Assembly (NCBI GenBank): GCA_016871615.1
Contig: VHCX01000004.1
Span: 1-64,000 of the forward strand
Direction: 5' to 3'
Source of the DNA: Verrucomicrobiota bacterium
GTDB taxonomy: Bacteria > Verrucomicrobiota > Verrucomicrobiia > Limisphaerales > UBA9464
DNA: 64,000 nt
Shown in pieces: positions 7,617 to 17,650 of this stretch (positions within the stretch are counted from its first letter, which is position 1; each line of letters opens with the position of its first letter). Both the position numbers and the translations under genes were made by a program. The notes below the pieces were generated by a model that saw only the letters and a list, made by a program, of their open reading frames with translations, was not told where the DNA came from and searched no databases.

Positions 7617-8882
7617 TCAAGGCACCCCTCCCGGATTGAGCGCCTGGAGGATGTCCAGCCCCCGGAAGCCGAACAGACGCTTGATGGTGTCCTCGATGAG
7701 GTTGTTGGGACAACTGGCCCCGGCGGTGATGCCGACGGTGAGCGGGCCGGCGATCCGGAACCAGTCGGCGGTGGTCACCTCGGCGGTGGTGTGCTGGTTC
7801 CAGTGCCGGATCAGGGCCGGGGACTCCATCATGGCCGCGTTCTTGATGAAGTAGGTGGGCAGCACCTTCTCTCCCATCTCGGCGAGGTGGGAGGTGTTGG
7901 AGGAATTGTACCCGCCGACCACGATGAGCAGGTCGATGGGCTCGCGGAGCATCTTCTCGAGGGCGTCCTGGCGGTCCTGCGTGGCGCCGCAGATCGTGTC
8001 GAAAAAGCGGAAGTGCCGGGAGACGCTCTCCGGGCCGTGCTTCTCTTGCATCGCCCGCTGGAAGCGCTTCTGGACCTCCTCGGTCTCGCCCCGGAGCATG
8101 GTGGTCTGGTTGGCCACGCCGACGGCCACCAGGTGCAGGTCGGGATCGAAGCCCAGGGAATGCGCGCCCTTGAAGCGCCGCAGGAACTCCTCGCGGTCGC
8201 CACCCTGAAGGATGTAGTCGCAGACGTAGTCGGTCTCGGCCAGGTCGAAGACCACCAGGTAATGGCCCGTGCCGTAGGCCGTGGCCTGCGAGGTCGTCGC
8301 CTTGGTCTCCTCGTGTTTGGCCTTGCCGTGGATGATGCTGGTGACCGACTCCTTGCTGTACTGACGCACCCGCTTCCACACCGACATCACGTCGCCGCAG
8401 GTGGTGTCCACCGTCTGGCAGCCGAAGCTCTCGATGCGCTGCCGGGTCGAGACCTCGGTGCCGAAGGCCGGGATGATCACCACGTCGTCGGCATTGAGGC
8501 GCAGGCCGGCCAGCTCCAGGTCGCTGGGCTTGGGCGAGATGCTCACGATGCCCATGGCCCGGATCTGGTCGTTGACCTCGGGGTTGTGGATGATCTCGCC
8601 CAGCAGGAAGATCCGGGTGGGCTCGGGGAAGACCCGGCGAGCGGCGTAGGCGAGGTCGATGGCCCGCTCGACGCCATAGCAGAAGCCGAACTCCTTGGCC
8701 AACCGGATGGTCAGGCCACCATACGAAAAGGTGCCGCCATTGGCCCGGAGCCGTTCGACCAGTTCGCTGCGATAATGGGCCACCACCTGCGCGGCGACCT
8801 CCTGCATGACGTCGGGTCGCCGGAGATTCACTTTCCTGGGCGGGACCGGGCCGGGCGGCCCCGACGGGGCGTCGTTGAACAT
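7617..8882 (-). CDS. ispH: 4-hydroxy-3-methylbut-2-enyl diphosphate reductase IspH
   Basis: The last enzyme of the MEP isoprenoid pathway, making IPP and DMAPP from HMBPP with an iron-sulfur cluster. The three cluster cysteines are visible: Cys68 (FGFCYGVERA), Cys162 (TTCGDV) and Cys391 (GASCPNN). At 421 residues it belongs to the longer IspH type with an N-terminal extension and internal insertions, rather than the ~315-residue enterobacterial form. The start at 8882 precedes the family text; the frame continues upstream only as an overprint of the divergent gene. It is separated by 86 bp from the divergent flavoprotein gene. Confidence 0.94.
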   Translation of the reverse strand: MFNDAPSGPPGPVPPRKVNLRRPDVMQEVAAQVVAHYRSELVERLRANGGTFSYGGLTIRLAKEFGFCYGVERAIDLAYAARRVFPEPTRIFLLGEIIHNPEVNDQIRAMGIVSISPKPSDLELAGLRLNADDVVIIPAFGTEVSTRQRIESFGCQTVDTTCGDVMSVWKRVRQYSKESVTSIIHGKAKHEETKATTSQATAYGTGHYLVVFDLAETDYVCDYILQGGDREEFLRRFKGAHSLGFDPDLHLVAVGVANQTTMLRGETEEVQKRFQRAMQEKHGPESVSRHFRFFDTICGATQDRQDALEKMLREPIDLLIVVGGYNSSNTSHLAEMGEKVLPTYFIKNAAMMESPALIRHWNQHTTAEVTTADWFRIAGPLTVGITAGASCPNNLIEDTIKRLFGFRGLDILQALNPGGVP

Positions 8883-8968
8883 GACGGTCGGCAACGTACC
8901 CGCAGCCCTCGCAACGTCGAGACCGGAGTGGTGGGGAAAAGGTTTACGGACTGCGGCCGATCCGTACC

Positions 8969-10531
8969 GTGCCGGGTGTGACGGCCGACTTCGACCTCGC
9001 CATCGTGGGCTGCGGATTCGCCGGGACGCTGCTGGCCCAGATCGCCCGGCGCCTCGGCCGGTCGGTGCTGCTCGTCGAGCGGGGGCACCACCCGCGCTTC
9101 GCCATCGGGGAGTCGTCCACGCCGCTGTCGAACCTGTGGCTCGAGACGCTCGGCGACCGCTACGATCTGCCATGCCTCCGGGCACTGTCCCAATGGGGAA
9201 CCTGGCAGACGACCCACCCGCAAATCGCCTGCGGGCTCAAGCGGGGGTTCAGCTATTTTCATCACGAGGCGGGCAGGCCCTGGGAGGGTCGCGGCGACCG
9301 GTCCGACCAGCTGCTGGTGGCCGCCAGTCCGAGCGACGAGGTGGCCGACACGCACTGGTACCGGCCGGACTTCGACGCCTTTCTCGTCGACGAGGCGACC
9401 CGTCTGGGCGCGGAGTACGTGGACGGAACCACCCTCACGGCGTGCGAGACAGGCCCCGCCGGCGTGCGTCTGGAGGGATTCCGGCAGGGCGCGGATGGAA
9501 TGCGGACAGGATTCCGCGCCGCCGCGCGGTTCCTGGTGGACGCGAGCGGTCCGCGCGGGTTCCTGCAACGGGCCCTGTCCATCCCCGAGGCCGGCTACGA
9601 CGACTTCCCCCGCACCCGCGCGCTGTTCTCGCACTTCACCGGGGTCGAGCGATGGGGCACTTGCCAGGCTGGCTTCGATCCCGCCCCGTTCCCGCCGGAC
9701 GACGCGGCCCTGCACCACGTCTTCGAGGGGGGATGGATGTGGGTGCTGCGCTTCAACAACGGCGTCACCAGCGCCGGTTTCGCCAGTCGGGTGCCCGAAG
9801 CCGGCGGCTCGGATCCCGCAGCGCCGGATCCGGCCGTCGATCCCGAGGGCGCGTGGCGGGTCTTCCTGCGGCGATACCCGTCGATCGGAGGGCAGTTCGC
9901 CAGGGCCGAGGCCATCCGGCCGTGGTCCTGCGCCGAGCCGCTGGCCTTCCGGACTACCCGTTGCGCCGGTCCCCGCTGGGTCCAGCTGCCCATGGCCGCG
10001 GGTTTCGTCGATCCCCTGTTCTCGACGGGGTTCGTGCTGTCCCTGCTGGGCATCGACCGGCTCGCCAAGGCGCTGGAGCACGGCGGCCCCGAGCCCGACC
10101 TCGCCGCCTACCAGGCCGACACGCTGGCCGACCTGGACGCGACCGCCCGCCTCATCGGCGGGGCCTACCGGGTGATGGGTCGCCCCCGGGCCTTCGAGGC
10201 GTTGACCATGCTGTACTTCGCCGGTGCCAGCTTCGCCGAGAGCGCCCTGAGGCTGGGCCGGCCCCACCTGGCGCCAGGCTTCCTGCTGCGGAACCACCCC
10301 GACATCGGCCCGGCCGTCCGATCGCTGCTGGCCGACGCCGGCCGTGTGCCGGACGAGCCTTGGATCGACCGGGTGGCCCGGGCGATCGACCCCATCAACG
10401 TGGCCGGACTCTGCCGGCCGGAGAAGGGCCACTGGTACGGGGTGAAAACGGCCGACCTCATCGCCGGGGCCCCGAAACTCCGGGCCACGCCCGGGGAGAT
10501 CGAGGCGATGCTGGCCCGGTGCGGGATGTGA
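8969..10531 (+). CDS. FAD-dependent oxidoreductase of the tryptophan-halogenase superfamily
   Basis: A 520-residue flavoprotein. An N-terminal Rossmann motif (IVGCGFAGTLLA, residues 12-23) is followed by LLVERG and IGESSTPLS, the text typical of flavin-dependent halogenases and the related geranylgeranyl-reductase-like proteins. A second FAD motif region (GFVDPLFSTGFVLSLLGIDRL) lies near 350. The halogenase hallmark WxWxIP is not present; the aligned segment reads GWMWVLRF. It is therefore better called an FAD-dependent oxidoreductase or monooxygenase of unknown substrate. It starts at a GTG (8969, with another in-frame GTG at 8978) and diverges from ispH. Confidence 0.78.
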   Translation: MPGVTADFDLAIVGCGFAGTLLAQIARRLGRSVLLVERGHHPRFAIGESSTPLSNLWLETLGDRYDLPCLRALSQWGTWQTTHPQIACGLKRGFSYFHHEAGRPWEGRGDRSDQLLVAASPSDEVADTHWYRPDFDAFLVDEATRLGAEYVDGTTLTACETGPAGVRLEGFRQGADGMRTGFRAAARFLVDASGPRGFLQRALSIPEAGYDDFPRTRALFSHFTGVERWGTCQAGFDPAPFPPDDAALHHVFEGGWMWVLRFNNGVTSAGFASRVPEAGGSDPAAPDPAVDPEGAWRVFLRRYPSIGGQFARAEAIRPWSCAEPLAFRTTRCAGPRWVQLPMAAGFVDPLFSTGFVLSLLGIDRLAKALEHGGPEPDLAAYQADTLADLDATARLIGGAYRVMGRPRAFEALTMLYFAGASFAESALRLGRPHLAPGFLLRNHPDIGPAVRSLLADAGRVPDEPWIDRVARAIDPINVAGLCRPEKGHWYGVKTADLIAGAPKLRATPGEIEAMLARCGM

Positions 10532-10648
10532 GCGTGTTCCCGGGCGTTCCTCGGGGTTCCAGATCCACCCCGTGCCGCGGCGTTCGGCCGACAGATTTCC
10601 GTCGCCCGGCGCCGTCCGACCGTGTTTCATCCGCCAGCTTTTCTGACC

Positions 10649-12178
<1,530 letters not shown>

Positions 12179-12211
12179 GTGCCCGCCTGGACCGCGCCGA
12201 CGAGAGCGGTT

Positions 12212-12640
12212 TCAGGACGGGGATCGGTCCGCGCCCCCGGGCATCGGGCCAAACGAAGCGACGAGTTCCGGTGGGAGACGCCGGGGTTTGTCCTCGAGGC
12301 TCGTGCATACGTGCAGGGTCTGGCCTTCCAGGATCACCCGGCCGTCGTCGGCCAGCACCCGGTAGTCGAGGTTCAGGCGGACGCCCCGGGCGGCCGTGAC
12401 ACGCACCTCGATCGTCAGCACCTCGTCGTAGCGCGCCGGTGACCGGTAGGCGAGGTGGACCTCGAGCACCGGGAAGATCAGCCCGTCGCGCCGGTGCCAG
12501 TCATCGAAGGACTTGCCGATCGAGCGGAGCCATTCACCGCGGGCCGCCTCGAGCAGAGCGAGGTATCGGCCATAGTAGACATGGTTGCCGACCGTGCAGT
12601 CGGCATAGGTGACCCGGTGGAAGTGTCGGAAGGGTTCCAT
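12212..12640 (-). CDS. acyl-CoA thioesterase, hot-dog fold (YbgC/4HBT-like)
   Basis: A 142-residue single hot-dog domain. The segment VTYADCTVGNHVYYGRYLALLEAARGEW corresponds to the family's active-site helix region (Y-x-D-x-D-x-x-G-x-V-x-x-x-x-Y), and FPVLEVHLAYRSPARYDEVL follows. The first acidic residue (YAD) is present; the second position of the usual D-T-D is replaced by C-T. The start at 12640 gives the normal length; the longer upstream frame is not family-like. It probably hydrolyses a short or aromatic acyl-CoA. It is convergent with carB and its start faces the divergent methyltransferase at 12850. Confidence 0.82.
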   Translation of the reverse strand: MEPFRHFHRVTYADCTVGNHVYYGRYLALLEAARGEWLRSIGKSFDDWHRRDGLIFPVLEVHLAYRSPARYDEVLTIEVRVTAARGVRLNLDYRVLADDGRVILEGQTLHVCTSLEDKPRRLPPELVASFGPMPGGADRSPS

Positions 12641-12849
12641 TCCGGGCTCAGGTTGACCGAAGGGGAGGTCGGATTCAAACCGGGGCCTCCGGGGCGATGG
12701 TTCGGGCCGCCTCGGAAGACCGGGAGGGCCCGCCGCCGTTCCCAGGAACCGGCGACGGACGGGGCGGGCAACCTGCCCAGGGTGGACGGAAAACATTCTG
12801 ACGCAGTTCGCCTTTGACTCCGGACGCCTTCCAGCCAGCCTCGCGCCCC

Positions 12850-13884
12850 ATGGTTTCAGTCAAGACCAGCGCCACGGTGCCATGCGAACTCTGCGGCACC
12901 CGTGATTCCGTCGAGATTGTCGCCACCCGGGAACGCGACGGCACGCCCTTGCGGGTGGTGATGTGTCCGCACTGCGGCCTGGTTTGGAACGATCCCCGTC
13001 CCAGCGCCGAGGCGCTCGAGGCCTATTACCGGGAGGAATACAGGCTGGACTACAAGGGCACGGTCGAGCCGAAGCCGCAACACACCCTGAGGGCGGTACG
13101 GGTGGCGATCGAAAGGTGCCGGAAGCTCCGCTCGGAGTTGACCTCGGGGCAACCGGTGCTGGACCTCGGGGCCGGCGGGGGCGAGGTCGTTTACGTGCTG
13201 CAGCGCCTCGGGTTCGACGCCCGGGGCCTGGAACCGAACGAGGGCTATGCCCGCTTCGCCCGGGAACAGCTCGGGGTGGCGGTGAGCTCAGGCCGCTGGC
13301 AGCAGGCGAAGATCGCCCCCGCCTCGCTGTCGGCCGTGACCCTCTTCCACGTGATGGAACACCTCGACCGCCCCTTGGCCGCCATGCGGTTGATCCACGG
13401 CTGGCTCCGGACCGGCGGCCTGCTCTGGATCGAGGTGCCGAACGTCGAGGCGGTCTGCCAGGCCCCGACGCACCGCTTCCACCGGGCGCACCTCTACAAC
13501 TTCAACGACGCGACGCTCATGGCCCTGGGACGCCGGGCCGGATTCGACGCGGTACGGGCCTTCACCTCCTCCGACGGCGGCAACCTGACGGCGGTGTTCC
13601 GGAAGTCCGAGGCTCCGGAGGCCATGGGCCCCATGGGACTCCCGGGCAATGCCGATCGGATCCGCCGGATTCTCCAAGGGCACACGATGCTGCGCCACAG
13701 CCTCTCAATGGCGCCCTTCGTGCGCCCGTTGCGCAAGCTGTGGCAGCGGGCCTCGGAAGCCGTCGGCGTGCTCGGGTCGAAATCGCCGACGGACCTCATG
13801 GACCGCGCCATCCTGCAGGCCCTTCAATCCGGCGTGCTGTCGGCGCTGCTGACGGCGGGCGAGTGGGCCGGCTCGCTCGCCTGA
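12850..13884 (+). CDS. zinc-ribbon class I SAM-dependent methyltransferase
   Basis: A 344-residue protein with an N-terminal zinc ribbon (Cys12/Cys15 and Cys39/Cys42) followed by a Rossmann methyltransferase domain (LDLGAGGGEVVYVLQRLG, then LFHVMEHLDRP and GLLWIEVPN). This architecture is common in sugar or small-molecule methyltransferases near cell-surface polysaccharide genes, but no such neighbours are present here. The ATG at 12850 is preferred to the TTG at 12814 because the zinc ribbon follows closely. The C-terminal ~90 residues are helical and unassigned. The substrate is unknown. Confidence 0.82.
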   Translation: MVSVKTSATVPCELCGTRDSVEIVATRERDGTPLRVVMCPHCGLVWNDPRPSAEALEAYYREEYRLDYKGTVEPKPQHTLRAVRVAIERCRKLRSELTSGQPVLDLGAGGGEVVYVLQRLGFDARGLEPNEGYARFAREQLGVAVSSGRWQQAKIAPASLSAVTLFHVMEHLDRPLAAMRLIHGWLRTGGLLWIEVPNVEAVCQAPTHRFHRAHLYNFNDATLMALGRRAGFDAVRAFTSSDGGNLTAVFRKSEAPEAMGPMGLPGNADRIRRILQGHTMLRHSLSMAPFVRPLRKLWQRASEAVGVLGSKSPTDLMDRAILQALQSGVLSALLTAGEWAGSLA

Positions 13885-13913
13885 CCGCCCCCCGCGGCCT
13901 CCCCGGATCCGTT

Positions 13914-15938
13914 TCAGGGAACCGCACGAGGTCTCGCAGTCTTGGTTCTGGGCCCCACCGAGCCTTGCCCGAACGGACGGAAGCCCACCGACTGCGCGGG
14001 CGACCCTTTGGCGAACCCCAGCTCCGGATGGGCATCGTCGATCAGGAGCGGGTCGGCGATGCGTGAGGCGGAATCGTGTCCCCGCTGTCGCCACTGCTCC
14101 CAGGACTGGCCGGCGAAGCGGTAGGCCGCCGCATTGGTGCCCAAGCGACGGTCGAACCAGAGGTTGCCATCGCTCACGAAACGGGAGGGATCACCTTCCC
14201 ACCGGCTGCCCAGCAGGGTGCCGCTGGCCGTGATCACCACGTTGTTGGTGAACCAGAAGGACCGATGCGGCTCGTTGCGCGTGCGCATCACCGAATGGTT
14301 GGTGTTGAAGGCCAGGAGGTTGTGGCGGATCACGTTGTCGCGGCCGTAGTGCTGGTGAAACCCGGCGTCGGTGCATCGGGTGGCGACATTGTTCTCGATG
14401 AGGATGCCCGTGCTGCCCTCGTCGGTGTAGAGAGCCCAGCCCCCGTAGCGGTGGCTCTGGATGTCCCGGAAGAGGTTGTTGCGGATCACCATGCCGGGCT
14501 GGGGCCCCAGCGTGTAGATGCCGCCCATGTCGCTCAGGCGTCCCTGTCCCACCCGCTCGACGAGGTTGTGCTCGATGACGTTGGCGCGGCACGGGGTCTC
14601 TTGGTAGCCCCAGTTCCAACCCACCGAGATGCCCGTGTAGTACAGGTCGGCGATGCGGTTGTGGGCAATGGTGTTGGTGCCCGACTGGAAGACGATCACG
14701 CCGCAACCCGGGGCGAACACCCGGCCGAGGCGGACCACCTCGTTGTCCGTGATCCGGTGGGAATGGCAGGCGTCCCGGTCGGTCGGCTGCGTGTCCCCGG
14801 GCTCGCCGATGCGGAGGCCGCCGGCACCGATGTCCCGGACCACGTTGCCCACCACCCGCCAGCGCTGCGCACCCCGGCCGAGATCGATGGCGTGGCCGCC
14901 GAGGTTGGCGAAGACGCAGTCCTCGATCCGGCCGTCCACCGCATGGTTGACCCGGAAGGCGCCCCGGATGGGCACGGCCGACTGCGGCGACTGGAGGCCC
15001 TCGGGCGGGATGCCGTCGTCGGTCTCCGCGAAGGTGATGCCCGAGAAGACCACCCCCTCGACCACGCCGTTGGCGGCGTGGCGATCGGCTGCGGCGTCGC
15101 CATCTACCCGGACCAGTTCGGTGAGGCGCGGGGCCACCACCGGCACGCGGTTGAGGCGCACCCCGGCCGGGGCGAGGCATCGCAGCCAGCCGGTGGCCGC
15201 GTCGAGATGCCATTCCCCCGGTTCATCCAGGGCCTCGGGCAGGTTCTCGATCCAGTAGCGGACATCGGGCTCGTCCATCCAGTCGGGTCGCGGCCCTCCG
15301 GGCAGCAGGGCGATCGAACGGGCCTCGTCCACCGCGCCGAGCGGCAGGTGGAGGTCGGTCCACTTGGCCAGCACCCCGACCCGGACCCCGGGCACTCGCG
15401 CCCACTCCGGCTTGAGGTCCCCGGGCTGGAAGGGCAACCCGATGGGAGACCCATTGCCGAGCGCAGCCCGGGCGCGGAAGAACCCGCGGTTCGGGGTGCG
15501 CGCCCGCTGGGCCCGCCGGCCGTCGATGAAAAGCTGGTGGAAGGCCGGCCGGCCGTTGGTGACGTCGGGCAGGTGGATTTCCCACAGGCCCGGGCGGCCG
15601 GGGTTCTCACGCCAGCCGCTGAGCCGGGTGCCACCGCTCACCACGGCCCGGCCCGGGACCGCCGAGCGCAGGGTGATGCCCGAATGCTCGGGCCCGATCC
15701 GGAGGGGTTCCTTCAGTTCGTACCGACCGGGCTGCAGCAGGACGGTGACCGGATCCCCGGGGCGGTCCGTCTTCGCCTTGGCGGCGGCGGCGGCCCGAAG
15801 GGCCTCGGGCAGCGAGCGGAAGGGATGATGGGAGGCCCCGTTGCCTCCGAGGTTGGCATCGGGACGGACGACCAGCACCGCCGCCGAGAGGGGCACGAGC
15901 GCGGAGGTCAACGAGCACAGAAGGGCGATCCAACGCAT
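13914..15938 (-). CDS. secreted right-handed parallel beta-helix protein
   Basis: A 674-residue exported protein. A Sec signal peptide spans about residues 1-22 (RWIALLCSLTSALVPLSAA). After it comes the Pfam-like start of extracellular pectate-lyase-fold proteins (VRPDANLGGNGASHHPFRSL), then an insertion domain and a long parallel beta-helix from ~290 to 620 with repeating I-x-x-N-x-V or I-x-H-N-x-I rungs (ITDNEVVRLG, IAHNRIADLYYTG, IRNNLFRDIQ, IENNVATRC, IRHNLLAFN). Such proteins bind or cleave polysaccharides in this group of bacteria; the exact activity cannot be read. The start at 15938 is chosen for the signal peptide. It is convergent with the methyltransferase gene and divergent from gntR. 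Confidence 0.86.
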   Translation of the reverse strand: MRWIALLCSLTSALVPLSAAVLVVRPDANLGGNGASHHPFRSLPEALRAAAAAKAKTDRPGDPVTVLLQPGRYELKEPLRIGPEHSGITLRSAVPGRAVVSGGTRLSGWRENPGRPGLWEIHLPDVTNGRPAFHQLFIDGRRAQRARTPNRGFFRARAALGNGSPIGLPFQPGDLKPEWARVPGVRVGVLAKWTDLHLPLGAVDEARSIALLPGGPRPDWMDEPDVRYWIENLPEALDEPGEWHLDAATGWLRCLAPAGVRLNRVPVVAPRLTELVRVDGDAAADRHAANGVVEGVVFSGITFAETDDGIPPEGLQSPQSAVPIRGAFRVNHAVDGRIEDCVFANLGGHAIDLGRGAQRWRVVGNVVRDIGAGGLRIGEPGDTQPTDRDACHSHRITDNEVVRLGRVFAPGCGVIVFQSGTNTIAHNRIADLYYTGISVGWNWGYQETPCRANVIEHNLVERVGQGRLSDMGGIYTLGPQPGMVIRNNLFRDIQSHRYGGWALYTDEGSTGILIENNVATRCTDAGFHQHYGRDNVIRHNLLAFNTNHSVMRTRNEPHRSFWFTNNVVITASGTLLGSRWEGDPSRFVSDGNLWFDRRLGTNAAAYRFAGQSWEQWRQRGHDSASRIADPLLIDDAHPELGFAKGSPAQSVGFRPFGQGSVGPRTKTARPRAVP

Positions 15939-15992
15939 GGCACCGGGTCCGACGGGCGAGGCGGGCCCGGCCATTCGAGCGATTTCCGATTG

Positions 15993-16016
15993 ACTGTCCT
16001 AGTGTCCTATGACAGT
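15993..16016. promoter_or_regulatory. inverted-repeat operator upstream of gntR
   Basis: A perfect dyad ACTGTC-N12-GACAGT lies 18-41 nt upstream of the GntR/YtrA-type regulator start. A TTGACT hexamer (15990-15995), a possible -35 box, overlaps its left arm. YtrA-family repressors usually bind such a palindrome in their own promoter, so it is a likely autoregulatory site. Confidence 0.55.
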
Positions 16017-16033
16017 TTTCAGCCGTACCTCCG

Positions 16034-16447
16034 ATGATCGCACGAATCGATTTCCACTCCGGCATGCCGGTCTACCTGCAGATCGTCCAGCAGGTGAAGG
16101 CGGCGGCGGCCTCGGGGCTGATCCGGCCCGGCGACCCCCTGCCCTCGGTCCGGGCCCTGGCCGAGGACCTGCGCATCAACCGCAACACCGTGGCCCGGGC
16201 CTACTCCGAGCTGGAGTCCGAGTCGGTGATCGAGACCCGCCAGGGCTCGGGCTGCTTCCTCAAGGACGGCGGGGCCTCGCCGCTGCGCAAGGCGGTGCGC
16301 TCGGGCCGGCTCGCCGAGGCGCTCGATGCGGTGATCGTCCAGGCGCACCACCTGCAAATCTCCGACGCCGAACTCCAGTCGCTCCTGGTCGAACGCCTCG
16401 AGGCCTTCCGCCAGCGCCAGAAAGACCATCAATCCCTGCAGGACTGA
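16034..16447 (+). CDS. GntR-family transcriptional regulator (YtrA subfamily)
   Basis: A 137-residue regulator with an N-terminal winged helix of GntR type (PVYLQIVQQVKAAAASGLIRPGDPLPSVRALAEDL, then INRNTVARAYSELE) and only a short C-terminal helical region for dimerisation. This size is the mark of the YtrA subfamily, whose members typically repress a following ABC transporter. The next gene, 60 bp downstream, is an ABC ATPase, as expected. The palindrome at 15993-16016 is its probable operator. Confidence 0.9.
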   Translation: MIARIDFHSGMPVYLQIVQQVKAAAASGLIRPGDPLPSVRALAEDLRINRNTVARAYSELESESVIETRQGSGCFLKDGGASPLRKAVRSGRLAEALDAVIVQAHHLQISDAELQSLLVERLEAFRQRQKDHQSLQD

Positions 16448-16507
16448 ATCCCCGCTCCCCATCGCCCCGCCCCATCGTCCGACCCGAACCCCCGAACCGA
16501 CGCCCTC

Positions 16508-17650
16508 ATGAGCATCCCCGCGATCGAGATCCGCGACCTGAGCCTCCGCTACGACCGCACCGAGGCGGTCCACGGCCTGTCCCTGACGGTGGAACGGGGC
16601 CGCTGCTACGGCTTCTTCGGCCGCAATGATGCCGGCAAGACCACCACCCTCAAGTGCCTGCTCAATTTGCTGCGTCCGCAGCGGGGAACCATCCGGGTCT
16701 TCGGGCTCGATCCGGTGCGGGAAGAAGTGGCCGTGAAGGCCCGCCTGGCCTACGTGCCCGACTTCGTGGCCTTCTATCCGTGGATGCGTGTGGGAGAGGC
16801 GCTCGACTACCTGGCGAGCTTCCGGCCGCGCTGGAATCCGGATCTTGAAAAACGCCTGCTGAAGCGCTTCCAGCTCGACCCGGCGGCGCCCACCAGCGGC
16901 CTGAGCAAGGGGCAGCGCACGCAGTTGGCCCTGATCGGGGCCATCGCCGCGGAGCCCGAGCTGCTGGTGCTCGACGAGCCGACCTCGGGCCTCGATCCCC
17001 TGATCCGCCGGGAGTTCATCCAGACGGTGATCGGGGCCTATCAGGACGCCGACCCCGGGGAGCGGACCGTGCTGGTCTCCACCCACCTCATCAGCGAGTT
17101 CGAGGGGCTCATCGACCGCTTCACCATCCTGGATGCGGGCAAGGCCGTGATGACCGCCGACGCCGACGAGGCCCGGTCGCGATTCCTGCGCGTGCGGGCG
17201 GAGTTCGCCCAAGACCCGCCGCCGGACTCGGCCCTGCCCGGGGCGCGTTCCATTCGTCGTCAGGGCCGGACCCTCGAAGTCTGCTGGACGGCGACGCCGG
17301 CCCGCGACGGGCCGGTGACGTCGCAGGCTCATTCCGCCTGGGAAGGATCGCGAGGCTCCGTGGCCCTGGCCCCTGGCAGGGCTTCGAGGCACAACCTCCG
17401 GACCTCGGCGATGAGCATCGTCTGGGGGAGGGACAGTCGTTTGGCCCGGAGGCTGAGGGCGCTCCATTTCCTGAACAGCGGCCGCGGCCCCAGGGTCTGG
17501 AAGCGGAGTTCACCGCGGGCGATGTCCCCGTCGACCGCCCATCTCGGGAGGATTCCCACGCCCATGCCCCGGAGAACCATGTCCCGGATGGCCGGGATGC
17601 TGTTGGATTCGATCAGCACATTGGGCTCGATCTGGTCGGGTCGCAGGTGA
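16508..17650 (+). CDS. ABC transporter ATPase (YtrB type), 3' end lost and reading into the neighbour
   Basis: Residues 1-~265 are a normal ABC ATPase of the YtrB/antibiotic-efflux kind: Walker A GRNDAGKTTT, signature LSKGQRTQ, Walker B LLVLDEPTSGLDP, and an H-loop (VSTHLISE). After about nt 17300 the reading frame has no family resemblance; from 17329 it is antisense to the convergent LysR gene, so the last ~110 residues are probably not native. The expected C-terminus (the short segment ending with a LEDIF-like motif) and the permease genes normally found in ytr operons are absent. This indicates a deletion or rearrangement joining the gene to the LysR end. Walker A has Asp in place of the usual Gly (N-D-A-G-K), which still fits GxxxxGKT. 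It may be a decaying gene. Confidence 0.75.
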   Translation: MSIPAIEIRDLSLRYDRTEAVHGLSLTVERGRCYGFFGRNDAGKTTTLKCLLNLLRPQRGTIRVFGLDPVREEVAVKARLAYVPDFVAFYPWMRVGEALDYLASFRPRWNPDLEKRLLKRFQLDPAAPTSGLSKGQRTQLALIGAIAAEPELLVLDEPTSGLDPLIRREFIQTVIGAYQDADPGERTVLVSTHLISEFEGLIDRFTILDAGKAVMTADADEARSRFLRVRAEFAQDPPPDSALPGARSIRRQGRTLEVCWTATPARDGPVTSQAHSAWEGSRGSVALAPGRASRHNLRTSAMSIVWGRDSRLARRLRALHFLNSGRGPRVWKRSSPRAMSPSTAHLGRIPTPMPRRTMSRMAGMLLDSISTLGSIWSGRR

